From NCBI RefSeq assembly GCF_029784165.1, contig NC_073695.1, forward strand, positions 138,102,285 to 138,166,284: 64,000 nt of DNA. Reading direction: 5' to 3'. A model generated the notes under the pieces. That model saw nothing but the letters and a program-made list of their open reading frames with translations. It was not told the DNA's origin and made no database searches. Below, in pieces: positions 1 through 10,585 of this stretch. Numbering within the stretch: the first letter of the stretch is position 1; every line of letters starts with the position of its first letter. Source of the stretch: Wyeomyia smithii. Its lineage: Eukaryota > Arthropoda > Insecta > Diptera > Culicidae. Made by a program: the position numbers and the translations under genes.

Positions 1-27
1 GAGGTTCTGAAAAATTGATGTTGTAAT
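1..27 (+). repeat. End fragment of interspersed repeat F1
   Basis: The first bases match the end block of the F1 repeat seen at 36143-36165 and near 49855 (GTTCTAAAATATTGATGTTG). The same F1 end abuts the Helitron-like repeat again at 18237-18260 in the other orientation, so the two repeats tend to occur together. Confidence 0.5.
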
Positions 28-753
28 CTATACATATAAAAATGCAGTTCGGTCTGTCTGTCTGTCTGATCCATATAGGCTCGAAAACTACCGAGCCGAT
101 CGGCGTGAAAATTTGTATGTATGGGTTTTTGGTGTCGATAAAGGTTCCTATGATAGTTTGAGACCCCTCCTTCTTCTGGAAGGGAGGGGTCCCATACAAA
201 TGAAACACAAATTTCTGCCCATCTCGAAAACTAATCAACTAAATGGAACCAAATTCGGCAGGTAAATGTTTTCAGTGGTAAAAAATATGTTCATTATGTT
301 TTGACACCCCTCCTTCTTTTGGAAGGGAGGACTGCCATACAAATGAAACACAGATTTCTGCACATCCTGAGAACTAACCAACTGAATGGAACCAAATTTG
401 GCAGGTGAATATTTTTAGAGGTAACAAATATGTGCATGATGATTTGACACCCCTCCCTTTTCTATGAGGGAGAGGTCCCATACAAATGAAACACAATTTT
501 CGCACAGCTCTAGAACCAATCAAGAAAATACAACCAAATTTGGTATGAGAATCTTTTGAGAGGTAACAAATATGTTCATAATGGTTCGACGCCCCTCCCT
601 CTTCTGGAAGCACATATTTCTGCACAAATTTCTGCACATGTCGCGAACTAATCAACTAAATGGAACCATATTTGGTGATTGAAAGTTTTCAGTGGTAACC
701 AATATGTTCCATAATTGACCTCTGGCAACATTTTGGATTGTAAGATGGCAACA
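28..753 (+). mobile_element. Helitron-like 5' region with 143-bp tandem repeats
   Basis: The sequence starts with TCTATACATATAAAAATG, followed by a GTCTGTCTGTCTG tract. A 5' TC and this layout are typical of insect Helitron ends (family knowledge). From about 164 it holds four tandem units: the motif CCCCTCC recurs at 164, 307, 450 and 592, and each unit continues through an ATACAAATGAAACACA-type segment. The region ends in the satellite motif GTAAGATGGCAACA, which is where the BEL element inserted, and the satellite resumes at 10227. No Rep/helicase coding is visible, so this would be non-autonomous. The Helitron assignment is inference from the termini. Confidence 0.55.
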
Positions 754-1044
754 TACGGTGTTACCACAGCACAAGTGAATTCGGATTTTAAAAATACTTC
801 CTCCGATAGGAAATAGTGAAGTTTATTATAAAATTTCTGCCAACGAATCAAATTGGTAATAATTAATTTATACTTAATTTTAATAGAATGTGGTACCTTT
901 AGTAGGTTATGGTAATCAGTCTTGCATCAATCGTCAACCAAGTTGGACGTGTTTGTTGTTACCTCCTATCCACGCGCGAATTTAAATCAAATTGTTTTTT
1001 TGCTTAGTTTTCATTTTGCTTGTTGTGTTTTTGTGTCGGTAAAA

Positions 1045-1796
1045 ATGAATCAAATTTGCGAAGTCTGCGCGAAAGCATCCGGTGCCGAAGTGTTCTGGTC
1101 GTGTGTTGGAGGGTGTAATCGAAAATTCCATGCCTCCTGTGTGGGACAATTACAACGCAATGGTAACAATTACAACAACCGCAACAATAACAACCACCTG
1201 AACAACAATGACAATTACAATCGCAACAATAACATCTACAACAACCGCAGAACCGCAACAATAACAACTACAATCGCAACAATAACATCTACACCAACCG
1301 CAGCAACAACAACCACCAGAACCGCAACAATAATAACTTCAATCGCAACAATAACAGCTTCAACAACCGCAACATTAACAACTCCAACAACAACAATAGC
1401 CGTATCAATAATAACAGCAATCAAATCCCGAATCGTTACCTCAATCTTGACAGGAATCTTAACAACAGCTACTACAACCAACTACCACCAGACCGTGTGC
1501 TTCTTGCTGCAGCGAAGGATAAATTTTCTCGCCCCCCACCTAATCTCCAGCATATCTATTTTCAACGAGGCGAAGTACTTAATCCGTACCCAGCGAATAA
1601 TGAGTCACAATCATCTTTCACGCCTACCGTTTCAACGCGCCCGCTCAACTTAACGACTCCCGCGACCTCTTCAGCTGTATCGTGTCCTTACCATTTGGCT
1701 GGCAGCCGAAACTATAACAATAACAATAATTTCAGATCAACAAGTTTCCCGTGTGATGGATGTTATTGTAAGCATTCGTGTTTTCAAAATCAGTGA
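1045..1796 (+). pseudogene. Non-LTR ORF1: PHD finger plus Asn-rich tail, frameshifted
   Basis: The ATG at 1045 opens a protein starting MNQICEVCAKASG, with Cys/His spacing of a PHD-type zinc finger (C-x2-C, then C-x3-C, H-x2-C) within its first 35 residues. An Asn-rich stretch encoded by AAC/AAT repeats follows. Around 1240-1260 the frame slips and the same repeats read as Thr-rich; that frame closes at 1653. The original Asn-rich frame appears to resume in the frame ending at 1796, where runs of Asn return. A length change in the AAC repeat is the likely cause. PHD-containing ORF1 proteins are thought to bind nucleic acid or chromatin for retrotransposition. This copy would not make the full protein. 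Confidence 0.6.
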
Positions 1797-1838
1797 CGCT
1801 CAGAGAAAGAAAAAACAACGCCAGTAGTCAATGAAGTT

Positions 1839-2736
1839 TTGATTTATGCTCATAATTTCAACAGGATGCGCAGTGCACTCAAAATTAATCACATTAATAA
1901 CAGAATAAGTGGATGTTCATACTCAATCATCTTAGCAACGGAAACGAACTGGAACGAAGATATTAAAAGTGAAGAAGTTTTCAACAGTTCCTTTAATGTG
2001 TTCAGGAGCGATCGTGATTTATCACTATCTGATAAGAAATCAGGTGGAGGAGTGCTTGTGGCTGTTGGGGTTCAGCAAGATTCTGAGCAAATCATAACCC
2101 AGAAATATGCCGAATTTGAAGATGTCTGGGTTAAAGTTCTGTTGAAGGGTGAAATCCATATTTTCGTATCTGTTTACTTTCCACCCCACTTTGCCAAAAA
2201 GCAATCATATGAAAAATTTTTAAGGACAGTAGAATTAGTGAATGATGAGTCCAACACTAACTCAAAAATTCATATATATGGAGATTTCAATCAAAATGAT
2301 GTTGATTTTATTGTAAACGATGATAATGAATCGCTTTTACTTCCTGTAGTAGGAGAAAACGAAACTCTGCAATTTATTTTTGACGGATTTAGTCAACTTG
2401 GATTAAATCAGGTAAACTCAATCCGGAATGAGCAAAACTGTTTTTTAGACTTTTTATTCACAAATTGCACGGAAGATTTTAGAACACAAATTGCACAAAT
2501 TGCAAATTTTTTTTATTCACAAATTGCACGGAAGATTTTAGAAAGCAGAATATCCCCTATGGAAAAATGAAAAATTTCATACTGCAATTGAGTACTCGCT
2601 AATGATTGATACCGAGAGATCACGACCCTCTGATCATGAGCCTGAATATCAATATGACTTCACTAAAGCAAATTTTGAACTAATCAATCGTAAGTTAACT
2701 GACATCGACTGGCAATCACTTCTAAAAAATCATCAA
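1839..2736 (+). pseudogene. Non-LTR ORF2: APE-type endonuclease, truncated
   Basis: The frame reads an apurinic-like endonuclease domain. Visible are ATETNWN near the N-terminus (catalytic Glu), a GGGVLVAV strand, YGDFNQ (Asp/Asn catalytic motif) and, after a disruption, SDHEPEY near 2630 (catalytic SDH). A 31-bp segment at 2454-2484 is repeated at 2513-2543 with a 59-bp period, and the reading frame closes at 2570. Coding similarity continues in another frame to about 2736, where it meets BEL LTR sequence. Reverse transcriptase is missing. Confidence 0.7.
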
Positions 2737-2923
2737 GACGCTCGTCTAGATAAGCAATGGGCGTGATCGAAGAACCGTCGGTCTGGCATGTAAGTCCATT
2801 CGCTGGCACTCTGCGTATGGCGATCCTTTCGATAGGTAAAAGGCGTGAAAGCAGAATCGACATATAGAGAGTGCTGTACCTTTTAAACGTGGACTGTGGG
2901 CTCGCCAGTCGAATTGGCGCATC

Positions 2924-5136
2924 TTACACTCCCCCGGAACGCGCAGGTTCTGCACTAGGCGCATTATTTCCTACGCCAACGTCGAGTACAGCGAGCTTCA
3001 CTGCCGGTCTTTCATATATTTCGCCATATCCAGTCCGCACGGTTGCTCGTCGTACCTGACCATCCAAACCGGTTTGGGCTGCGATCACTCTTCCCTTAGG
3101 CCAGCAATCACGGGGTAATTTTGGATCAACCACGACAACAAGGTCATTGACTTTGATTAGTTCCACAGCAGCAAACCACTTGGTACGTCTAGTAATTGTT
3201 GGCAGATAGTCCCGTAGCCATTGCTTCCAAAACATGTTAGCTAAAACTTGAGAGGTTTTGTAATTATTATAGAGAGCAACTGAGCTGTTGTCGAGTGGAA
3301 CCAAGGGTTTCAAACCGTTTGAAGATTGAATCAAAAAATGGTTAGGTGTTAAAACTGGAGAAAAATCATTCTCAAGCGGAGTGTCTGTCAACGGCCTGGA
3401 ATTCACGATATTTTCCACCTCCGTCAGAGCATTCTCGAGAACTTCCGCTGATGTTACTCTCGATGCCAAAAAATTGTTTAGGTTTTTCTTTACGGTTCTG
3501 ATGAGTCGTTCCCAGGCTCCCCCCATGTGGGGTGAAGCTGGAGGATTGAACTTCCATTCGGTATGAGCTGACGTGAATTCCTTCAGCAGTCGATCATGGT
3601 CTACGTTCTCCATGGCAGTTTTAAATTCTTTCGAAGCGCCTTGAAAATTGGTACCGCAGTCACTATATATGACGGCCGGGGTTCCCCGTCTTCAGAATAT
3701 GTTTCGTAAAGCCATTATGCATGAATCAGTTGACAATGTAGAGGCAATTTGTAAATGAATTTCTCGTGTCGTCAGGCAAATAGCAAGCACCACCCATCGT
3801 TTTTCCACCCGACGACCGACCGAGATAGTTATGGGACCGAAGTAATCCACTCCTGTATGTGTGAATGGACGACAGTATGCAGCTAATCGAACGTCTGGAA
3901 GATCTGCCATTAAAGGCGGGCGAGGCTTAGCCCGTTCGTTTTTGCACTGTTAACATTCACTGCGTACCTTTTTAAAGATGCTCTCCAGTTTTGGTATGTA
4001 GTAAAGCTGTCGTAATTCGTTTAGAACCGTTTCGTGATTCTGATGATGAAAACGTTGATGAAAGTCCGCTATTATCAAGTGAGTGATATGGTGCCGACGA
4101 GGAAGTATAACTGGGTCAACTGCACCGGCATCAATATATTTGCATGCTCCAGTGCGACCGCGAATACGCAAAACATTGCTTTCATCTAAATATGCGCAGA
4201 GTCGGTATAACGAGCTGCATTTGGGAAGTGGCTTAGTTGTTTGAGGCTCAGAATTATTCATAAAAATGGCTATTTCATCCGCAAATACATCTTCTTGAGC
4301 GGTGCGGTATAAATAACATTCGGCTAAGGTGTACTCACCTCGGGTAAGCGATCCGCTGATTAGCTGTATCTTTTTTACTCGCCGTTTCCAATTGAGAGCA
4401 CACCGGTACAGTGAAGAAACTTTACGCAGTAACGTAGTCCAACTCGAAAATTTATACGCATTTATTGCTGGTTGTAATGCTAAGGTGTGCACCATAAGAT
4501 GGGGCCGGAGTTCTTCATCGGTTGGCCCATATTGGCGCGAGGTTATCGGCCACTCTGTTTCCGGTTTCCATAAGAATGCGGGGCCGTGAAACCATCGGCT
4601 CGTTGCGCTAAGATCCGGTTTTCCCTTCCATTTCGTCCGTTCATCGGCGACGTTATACTTGGTCGAAATCCAATGCCATTCTGCAGGCTCGGTACTTTCA
4701 AGAATCTCGCTTACCTTGCAAGCTACGTAAGAATTATACCTTCGGTGATTCGAATTTACCCAACAGCAAACGTCTCGAGAGTCAGTATAAAAATATCGTC
4801 GACTAACTTTAACATTAAGTGCTTTGAGCACGTTGTTAGTTAGACGTGTTCCTATCACAGCCGCCTGCAGTTCTGAGCGAGGAATTGATAAATACCGCAA
4901 TGGCGCTACCCGTGTTTTGGCACCTATTAGGGCACATTCGATAGTACTTCCTTCTGTGTATCGTAAGTATACGACGGCGGCAAATCCGTTTTCACTGGCG
5001 TCGACGAAGGCGTGAAGTTGAATTTCAGCGCTTATTGATGTAATGTTGCAATACAGCGCGGAATTTCCACTAGTTTAAGTTTGGGAAGCTCGTCAATCCA
5101 CATTAACCATTTTTGAAACTCCGCGTCACAGACGCA
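2924..5136 (-). pseudogene. pol: BEL/Pao RNase H, integrase and C-terminal domain
   Basis: The frame downstream of the RT frameshift reads an RNase H-like region (IPRSELQAA, then YTDSRDVCCW), the integrase zinc-binding domain (HHITHLIIADFH near 4090) and the catalytic core (THTGVDYFGPI near 3850). It then reads the PHMGGAWERLIR segment (about 3510) that carries the catalytic Glu, and a DUF5641-like tail ending at 2924 in the 3' LTR. From 4900 to 2924 the frame is continuous except for in-frame stops at 3950 and 3692; the latter looks like a CGA-to-TGA change. The element could not integrate on its own. Confidence 0.85.
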
Positions 5137-5137
5137 G

Positions 5138-7789
5138 TCATCCCAATTGATTCCAGATCTCCTGTAACAGGACTTTTAAAAACATCATAAAGTGGGCGAT
5201 AAGGCCAAGCGGATCGAACATCAGCATCAGTGTACGAAGAACCTCACGCTTGGTGGGTCGACGAAATCCGGATAGAAGCTCATCTTGACGCTTGTTGGAG
5301 AGTTTAAATGTGAAACAATCTTTTTCAGTATTCCACCACATTCCAAGGATTTTTTCAGTGGGGGCTCCTTCGCATACGTCCAAGTTTCTCTCGGTGGTTG
5401 GTTTGTCGGTCGAATTTGCTAGCACCTCTTCGGAATTAGAAAGCCAGTTTCGCATTTCAAATCCACCCTCTGCATGAATTCGTTTTACTTCGCCGACAAG
5501 CTCTGTCGCTTCCTTTTCTGTTTCCACGCTCACTAGCATATCGTCAACATAATGTTGCTCGGTTATTGCACGAAAAGCAGCAGGGCTTTTCTGCTCATAG
5601 CGTTTTGCATGTTCGTTTTTGACGTACTGAGCTGTGCTAGGCGAACAGCAGGCGCCAAAGGTCAAAACCTGCATAACATATACGTATGGTTCTGCGGAAT
5701 GTTCCTCACGACCCCAGAAAAAACTTTGACATTGCTGGTCTTGTTCTCGCATTTGTATCTGGTGGTACATTTCTCGCAAATCACCACTTACTGCTACACG
5801 ATATTCCCGAAATTGAATGAGGACTCCGAGCAATGACGTTAAGAGATCTGGTCCTTTGAGCAGTACTGAATTTAGTGAAACGCCAAACGCTTTGGCAGCT
5901 GCGTCCCAAACCAATCTTGTTTTAAGTGGTTTGTTTGGGTTTACGACCGGGAATACTGGAACGTACCAGATACGGGAATGCTGTGTATTCAGTTCCTCGT
6001 TAGTGAGCCTTCGTATGTAGCCCTTAGAGACATAATCCGCGATTTTCGCGTTTAACACATCACTAAGTTTAGGGTCGTTCTCCATTCGTCGCTCCAGACA
6101 CCGCCATCGCTTAAGGGCCATTTCTCTACTAGCGGGAAGACGCGGGTTTTCGTATTTCCAGTGTAGGCCCGACTCGTATTTCCCTTCTTTCCAGCACGTT
6201 AGCATTTTCAGCAATTTTTGTGCTCGTTCATCCTCAGTCGAAAGTAGAAAATTTCCTGATTTTACGACTCCCATGCTATCAAGAGAATAATAATTCTTCA
6301 TCTCGTTATGAAGCACGTTGTCGCAATCGTGATTACACTGGCAACCATCGAGCTGATGGTTATTTAAGGAGCAACTATCTGAGCCATTGGATATTAAAGA
6401 CCCATATACGCACCACCCCAAGCACGTTTTGATGCCTATTGGCTCCGATGGTTTACCTTCGCGATTGTTAGTTACATGTCCCAGTTTGGCATGATCAACT
6501 CCTATAAGAATACGCGGGGAGGTATTTCGATAGGATTCTATTGGTAATCCCTTCAAGTGCGGAAAACGGTTCTGCAACTCGTCGATCAGCATAGTTTGTG
6601 GACGAAGTTGAAGCTTTTCTACGGTTCTTACGTTGGTGGGTTTGAATCTCTTCGCGTACTTCGATGTACCGGCAATTTTCAAATTGACTTTCTGAGAAGT
6701 CCTTTCTAGTCGCCGAGTATCTCCGGTCCATTTTAGGCACATAGGTGAAGATTTTCCGCTGACACCCAGCTCATCAGCTAGTCCTTTCTCTAGGAGAGTT
6801 AGTCTTGAACCATCATCGATAAACGCATATGTCTGAATCGCTTTAGATGGGCCGTGTAGAATCACAGGCACAAATCTGAACAGAACATCGCTGGTTCGTT
6901 GTTGGTGGACGTTGCAGCTACGTTCACTTTCTTCAATAGTTTTTTCTGTGACTAAGCTAGGTGGAATTACCACTTTCTTATTGCAATGTAAAAGAGGATG
7001 ATGTAAGAAAGTACAGCCGTCAATTCCACATGGTTTTTTTCGATTACAGGAAGTGTAATGGCGGTTAAGGTATTTTCGGCAAAGTTTGAGTTCTTCTATG
7101 GTTGCCCATCTTGAGTCATAACCGAATTCCGAGAAGCGTTTGCATTTTTCTATCGAAGAACAGGTGCCCTTACACACGCCACAAGCTTTTGGAAATTCTT
7201 GCTGTTTGCTAAGTTTAGGTTTACCTATCTCTGTATGCTTGTCTGTTTGAACATGGACATTATGAAAATTTTCCTTTTTCGCCCGAAATCCCAGTTTACG
7301 ATTTTGTTCGCTGCTCCGTATGGGTTTAACTGAGTTCAATCTTTCAGCCTCAGCATACAACCTTGCATTGAAATCTTGCAGGCTTGGCATGGCGCTTCCC
7401 TCGGTAGCTTCTGCCCATTTATATTTCAACCAGGGTGGTAAACGTTTTACTAATTTGCTCCTAAGAGCGACATTATAAACAAAGTCAGGTATTTCACAGG
7501 CCTGTATTGTGGCACAAAGATTTTTGACTCCAAACGCAAACTGAATAACAGTATCGAAGTCATCAGTGTCCAACGATGGAAGCTCCTCGATTTTCAAAAT
7601 TAAAGCCTGAATAATCCTTTCTGGCCTGCCGTACAACATTTTTAGTGTTGATATAACGCTTGCAACGTTGGATGGGTGAAGTAATTCGCAACTGACTGCA
7701 TTCAACGCCGCTCCTTTCAAGCATTTGCGGAGCCGTAGCATATTTTCTTCGGCCGAAAAACCGCACATTTGCGTGGAAGTATTGAACAT
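5138..7789 (-). pseudogene. pol: BEL/Pao gag core, aspartic protease and reverse transcriptase
   Basis: This frame of 883 codons starts in the gag core (NTSTQMCGFSAEENMLRL, DUF1759-like). It continues through a Cys/His-rich zinc-binding stretch (residues about 200-270) and a retropepsin-like domain with FIDDGSRLTLLE as its active-site region. The reverse transcriptase has RLVWDAAAK, DLREMYHQIQ and the catalytic YVDD. The C-terminus enters the Pao-specific segment after RT (RPTKREVLRTLMLMFDPLG). A frameshift at about 5140 closes it before RNase H. The catalytic motifs are intact, but gag, RNase H and integrase are separated from it by breaks. Confidence 0.85.
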
Positions 7790-8538
7790 AGCGAAGAACA
7801 GTGGCTAATCCTCCAGCTTACCACTGAACTCCGGGAGATCCTTCGACACTGCATGGCGTGCGGCCAATTGCTACGATTGAGAATACAAACTGTTTCATCC
7901 TCTATATTATTCGCATTAGTCGAACGATTCACTCGCGAAACGATGGGTGGTTGAATTATTGGTTGTCGATTAGGTGTTGAACCATACTCGGGAATAAAAT
8001 GGTCACTAGTAGTTTGATTACCACGGGGAAAATGTACACAATTTACTGGTAGTGTTTGTTTTGGGGTCGTTGTGTTTATTACTTCGAGTTGCAAACCGGG
8101 GTCATCGTTACCAACCTTATTTGTATCATCGATCCAGTTTCCGATTTGCGACGGAATATCATCGATCACGCTGCTAGTGTCGTTTTCGAACTTATCAAGG
8201 ATAGCAAATTTCATGTCTAAAAACCGTTGCTCAATCGCTTCAGCTTCTTCTAATTTCCGTAGCTGTAATTCCATTTTTCTTCGCATGCTGCTCTGAGCGC
8301 TACTGCTTGCTACGCTAGCTGAACTAACTGAAACGGCTGCGTGAAATGATTTCTGTGGCGGTTGTTGCTGATGCTCTGACGAGTGACGCTGAATACATTG
8401 ATTCTGTACGCTTGTATCGGCATTAGCAGCACCGCTCGGATCGGTAGCGTCGTGCGATTTAACATCGGATCCATTGTTACCAGTATCGCTCCCTGACTGG
8501 AGATCAGAAGATCCATTCTTCTTCCCGATTTTTGGCAT
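7717..8538 (-). pseudogene. gag: BEL/Pao gag N-terminal part
   Basis: The ATG at 8538 lies 34 bp after the 5' LTR. The protein begins MPKIGKKNGSSD and passes through a Ser/Gln-rich stretch. Residues around 85-120 look coiled-coil (RRKMELQLRKLEEAEAIEQ), as in many Pao gag proteins. The last 45 residues, from about 7850 down, look out of frame. The expected continuation lies in the overlapping frame beginning near 7789. A frameshift therefore separates the gag N-terminus from its DUF1759-like core. Confidence 0.75.
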
Positions 8539-8572
8539 TCTCCTTTCCTTGCAGTAAAGGAATTTTATAAGA

Positions 8573-10221
8573 TGTTACCACAGCACAAGTGATTTCGGAT
8601 TTTATGAATACTTCCTCCGATAGGAAATAGTGAAGTTTATTATAAAATTCCTGCCAACGAATCAAATTGGTAATAATTAATTTATACCTAATTTTAATAG
8701 AATGCGGTACCTTTAGTAGGTTATGGTAATCGCAAATAAGTTGCTTTAACAATTTTGGACTTTGCCCTATCTCTGTTCCAGTAACGAAATACAAATAAGT
8801 GTCACGTTTAAGTATATTAAATGTTTGCACAAATACCTGCTCTTGTTGAATATTATTTGCTAATACTGTAATTGAACTTATAACAAGTTGAAAACTATGC
8901 CAAGTTGAAACTTATTAGGAAAATTTTAAACGCAATGTATATCGTTTGCCAAATGATAGCGATGTGCGCTCGTTTGATGTCCGTTATATCCTCTACTTAT
9001 GACGATCCTCTAGATGAGCAATGGGCGTGATCGAAGAACCGTCGCACAGTGGTCGGAAAGGGCTGGAATCAGGGCGAAATTAATAACTACTAAGGGTTGC
9101 CTCCTAGATGAACGATGTCTTCTCGAAAGTTGATCTCGAAACTACTGGCCAACTTTTGGTGATGGCTATGTAGTTCGAAATTTCACCACTAGGGGAGCGC
9201 TATCGCTAACTTCTCGAGGAAGCAAAATAAAAGGATAATGTCTAAAGAAAGTTTGTAGAGAATAGTATTTTGAGGAACTCTTCTTTGGACATGAAGTTAG
9301 TACCTGATGTATTTTTTGAGAAATTTAGCAATTATTCTTAAAAAACATGATTTACGGCTACTTATAGCATGTTTAAGAAAAAAAACCCGAAAAATCTCGA
9401 ATTTCACGATCCAGGTACATCAAACCAAGTTAAGGTATGCGTAACGGCTATTAATATTAAGGTAGTTTGAATTTTAATTTTATGAGTAGCGTTCTAAGCT
9501 AACATTGCTTGCTAAAAAATGGCCGCTTGCGTGTCGCACGCTCGTTTTTGTTTTGATATTGTGAACGTTTCGGCGAAAATTGCCCAGAAAACTTTTTTGC
9601 TCCTGTCTCTTAGAACACGAGGGAACATTTTAGTCTTTGAATGAGCGCGGGTATCGGCGGGGATACCATTTAAAACTTTACATAAAGTTGGAATGCCAAG
9701 TATTTCATTATACCTATTTTGTGGAAGGCTTGTTTCCATGAAACGGCTTTAAAAAGGATATCTGAAGTTATTAGAATGCTAGAGTAAGGCTATATAATCA
9801 TTTCGACACTATTATAACATTCATTACTACTTCTGAATTCTGTGATATATCACCTGGGCCAAAAACGTGAAAATAGAGAAGCCGTGAGTGAACAAGAAGC
9901 CCACTTTCTCAACTATGTTAAATGTATGACAACATCAATAATCCGAACATTCTGATGATTTTTCACTAGCTTAAACCCTGCAGAAATAATTCCCGAAGAG
10001 GGCTTGCTCGATGCATTAAGTTGAAAAATTGACTTTTTTCCGACTATATGCAGTTCCAGTCCACTGTGCGTCGGTCTGGCATGTAAGTCCATTCGCTGGC
10101 ACTCTGCGTATGGCGATCCTTTCGATAGGTAAGAGGCGTGAAAGCAGAATCGACATATAGAGAGTGCTGTACCTTTTAAATGTGGACTGTGGGCTCGCCA
10201 GTCGAATTGGCGCATCTTACA
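8573..10221 (-). repeat. 5' LTR of the BEL element, interrupted by a Transib-like element
   Basis: On the - strand the LTR begins TGTAAGATGCG at 10221 and ends GTGGTAACA at 8573. Removing 9045-10068 and one CGTCG copy leaves about 620 bp. The gag ATG lies only 34 bp beyond the LTR (8538). I could not assign a primer-binding site with confidence in that short leader. Confidence 0.85.
9045..10068. mobile_element. Transib-like DNA transposon, non-autonomous (1024 bp)
   Basis: The element starts CACAGTGG at 9045 and ends CCACTGTG at 10068. It is flanked by 5-bp duplications CGTCG (9040-9044 and 10069-10073). The other BEL LTR retains the empty site (GAACCGTCGGTCTGG at 2772-2786), so both boundaries are exact. 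Transib transposons are known for 5-bp GC-rich duplications and for CAC-A/T-purine-TG termini resembling V(D)J heptamers. No transposase is recognisable; the longest frame (9512-9739, -) is 75 codons and unfamiliar. The inverted match is close only for the first 8 bp. Confidence 0.75.
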
Positions 10222-10226
10222 TACGG

Positions 10227-10585
10227 TTTCTGGAAAACAGCCAAAAATGGCCGATTTCCACCCAATATAATAATATCCGGATCTAGAATGATACACAGGA
10301 GCTCAAATCGACCACAGATACCATTTTGAATTCTAAGATGGCGACTTCCGGTTTCTGAAAAACAGCTGAAAATGACCAAATACCACCCAATATGAGTATC
10401 TCAGGAGCCAGAATGTTGCAAGAAGCTAAAAATTGACTTCAGACACCACTATGAATTGTAGGATGGCAACTTCTGGTTTCTGGAAAACAGCCAAAAAGGC
10501 CGATTTCCGCCTAACATGAGTATCTCCGGAACTAGAATGATACACAGCAGCTGAAATCGACCACAGAACCCATTTTGGATTCTAG
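10227..10585. repeat. Satellite-like repeats (AAGATGGCGACTTCCGG family)
   Basis: Three diverged units, recognised by the recurrent TTTCTGGAAAACAGCC, ATTTTGAATTCTAAGATGG and CACAGCAGCTGAAATCGACC-type segments. This is the direct continuation of the repeat interrupted by BEL at 754. The same family makes the longer array at 42890-44270. It ends where the truncated R1 element begins. Confidence 0.75.

Larger units (their letters stand above)
918..2736 (+). mobile_element. Non-LTR retrotransposon 5' portion with PHD-finger ORF1
   Basis: Sequence from AGTCTTGCATCAATCG to about 2736 interrupts the BEL 3' LTR. It includes the element's 5' UTR, ORF1 and the endonuclease part of ORF2. The reverse transcriptase and 3' end are absent. 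Loss of the 3' rather than the 5' end is the reverse of ordinary target-primed truncation, and together with the 269-bp LTR gap it suggests a later deletion. An ORF1 with a PHD finger is known for some CR1/Jockey-group insect elements. I did not fix the clade. Confidence 0.7.
759..2928 (-). repeat. 3' LTR of the BEL element, split by a non-LTR insertion
   Basis: Bases 759-917 match 8573-8731, and 2737-2928 match 9001-9044 plus 10074-10221 of the 5' LTR. Between them lies a + strand non-LTR fragment (918-2736). LTR sequence equivalent to 8732-9000 (269 bp) is missing here. The insertion was therefore accompanied or followed by a deletion that removed part of the LTR and the 3' end of the inserted element. 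The stop codon of the BEL integrase frame lies just inside this LTR, at 2924-2926. Bases 2776-2785 (CGTCGGTCTG) form the uninterrupted counterpart of the Transib-like insertion site in the other LTR. Confidence 0.85.
759..10221 (-). mobile_element. BEL/Pao LTR retrotransposon, degenerate, with two nested insertions
   Basis: On the - strand the element runs 5' LTR, gag, protease, reverse transcriptase, RNase H, integrase, 3' LTR. The boundaries are supported by 5-bp duplications TACGG at 754-758 and 10222-10226, and by LTR ends that read TGT...ACA on the - strand. The 5' LTR is 8573-10221 and is about 620 bp once the nested Transib-like element is removed. The 3' LTR is 759-2928 and is interrupted. 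Compared by eye, the two LTRs differ at about 6 of 159 positions in the outer part and about 5 of 190 in the inner part, so the insertion is not recent. Several frameshifts and nonsense codons show the copy is dead. It inserted into the satellite-like repeat that continues at 10227. Confidence 0.9.

Noticed and set aside
1004..1481. Cys-rich and Val-rich - strand frames opposite the AAC repeat
   Set aside because: These are readings of the low-complexity repeat on the wrong strand. The + strand frame has a recognisable PHD finger.
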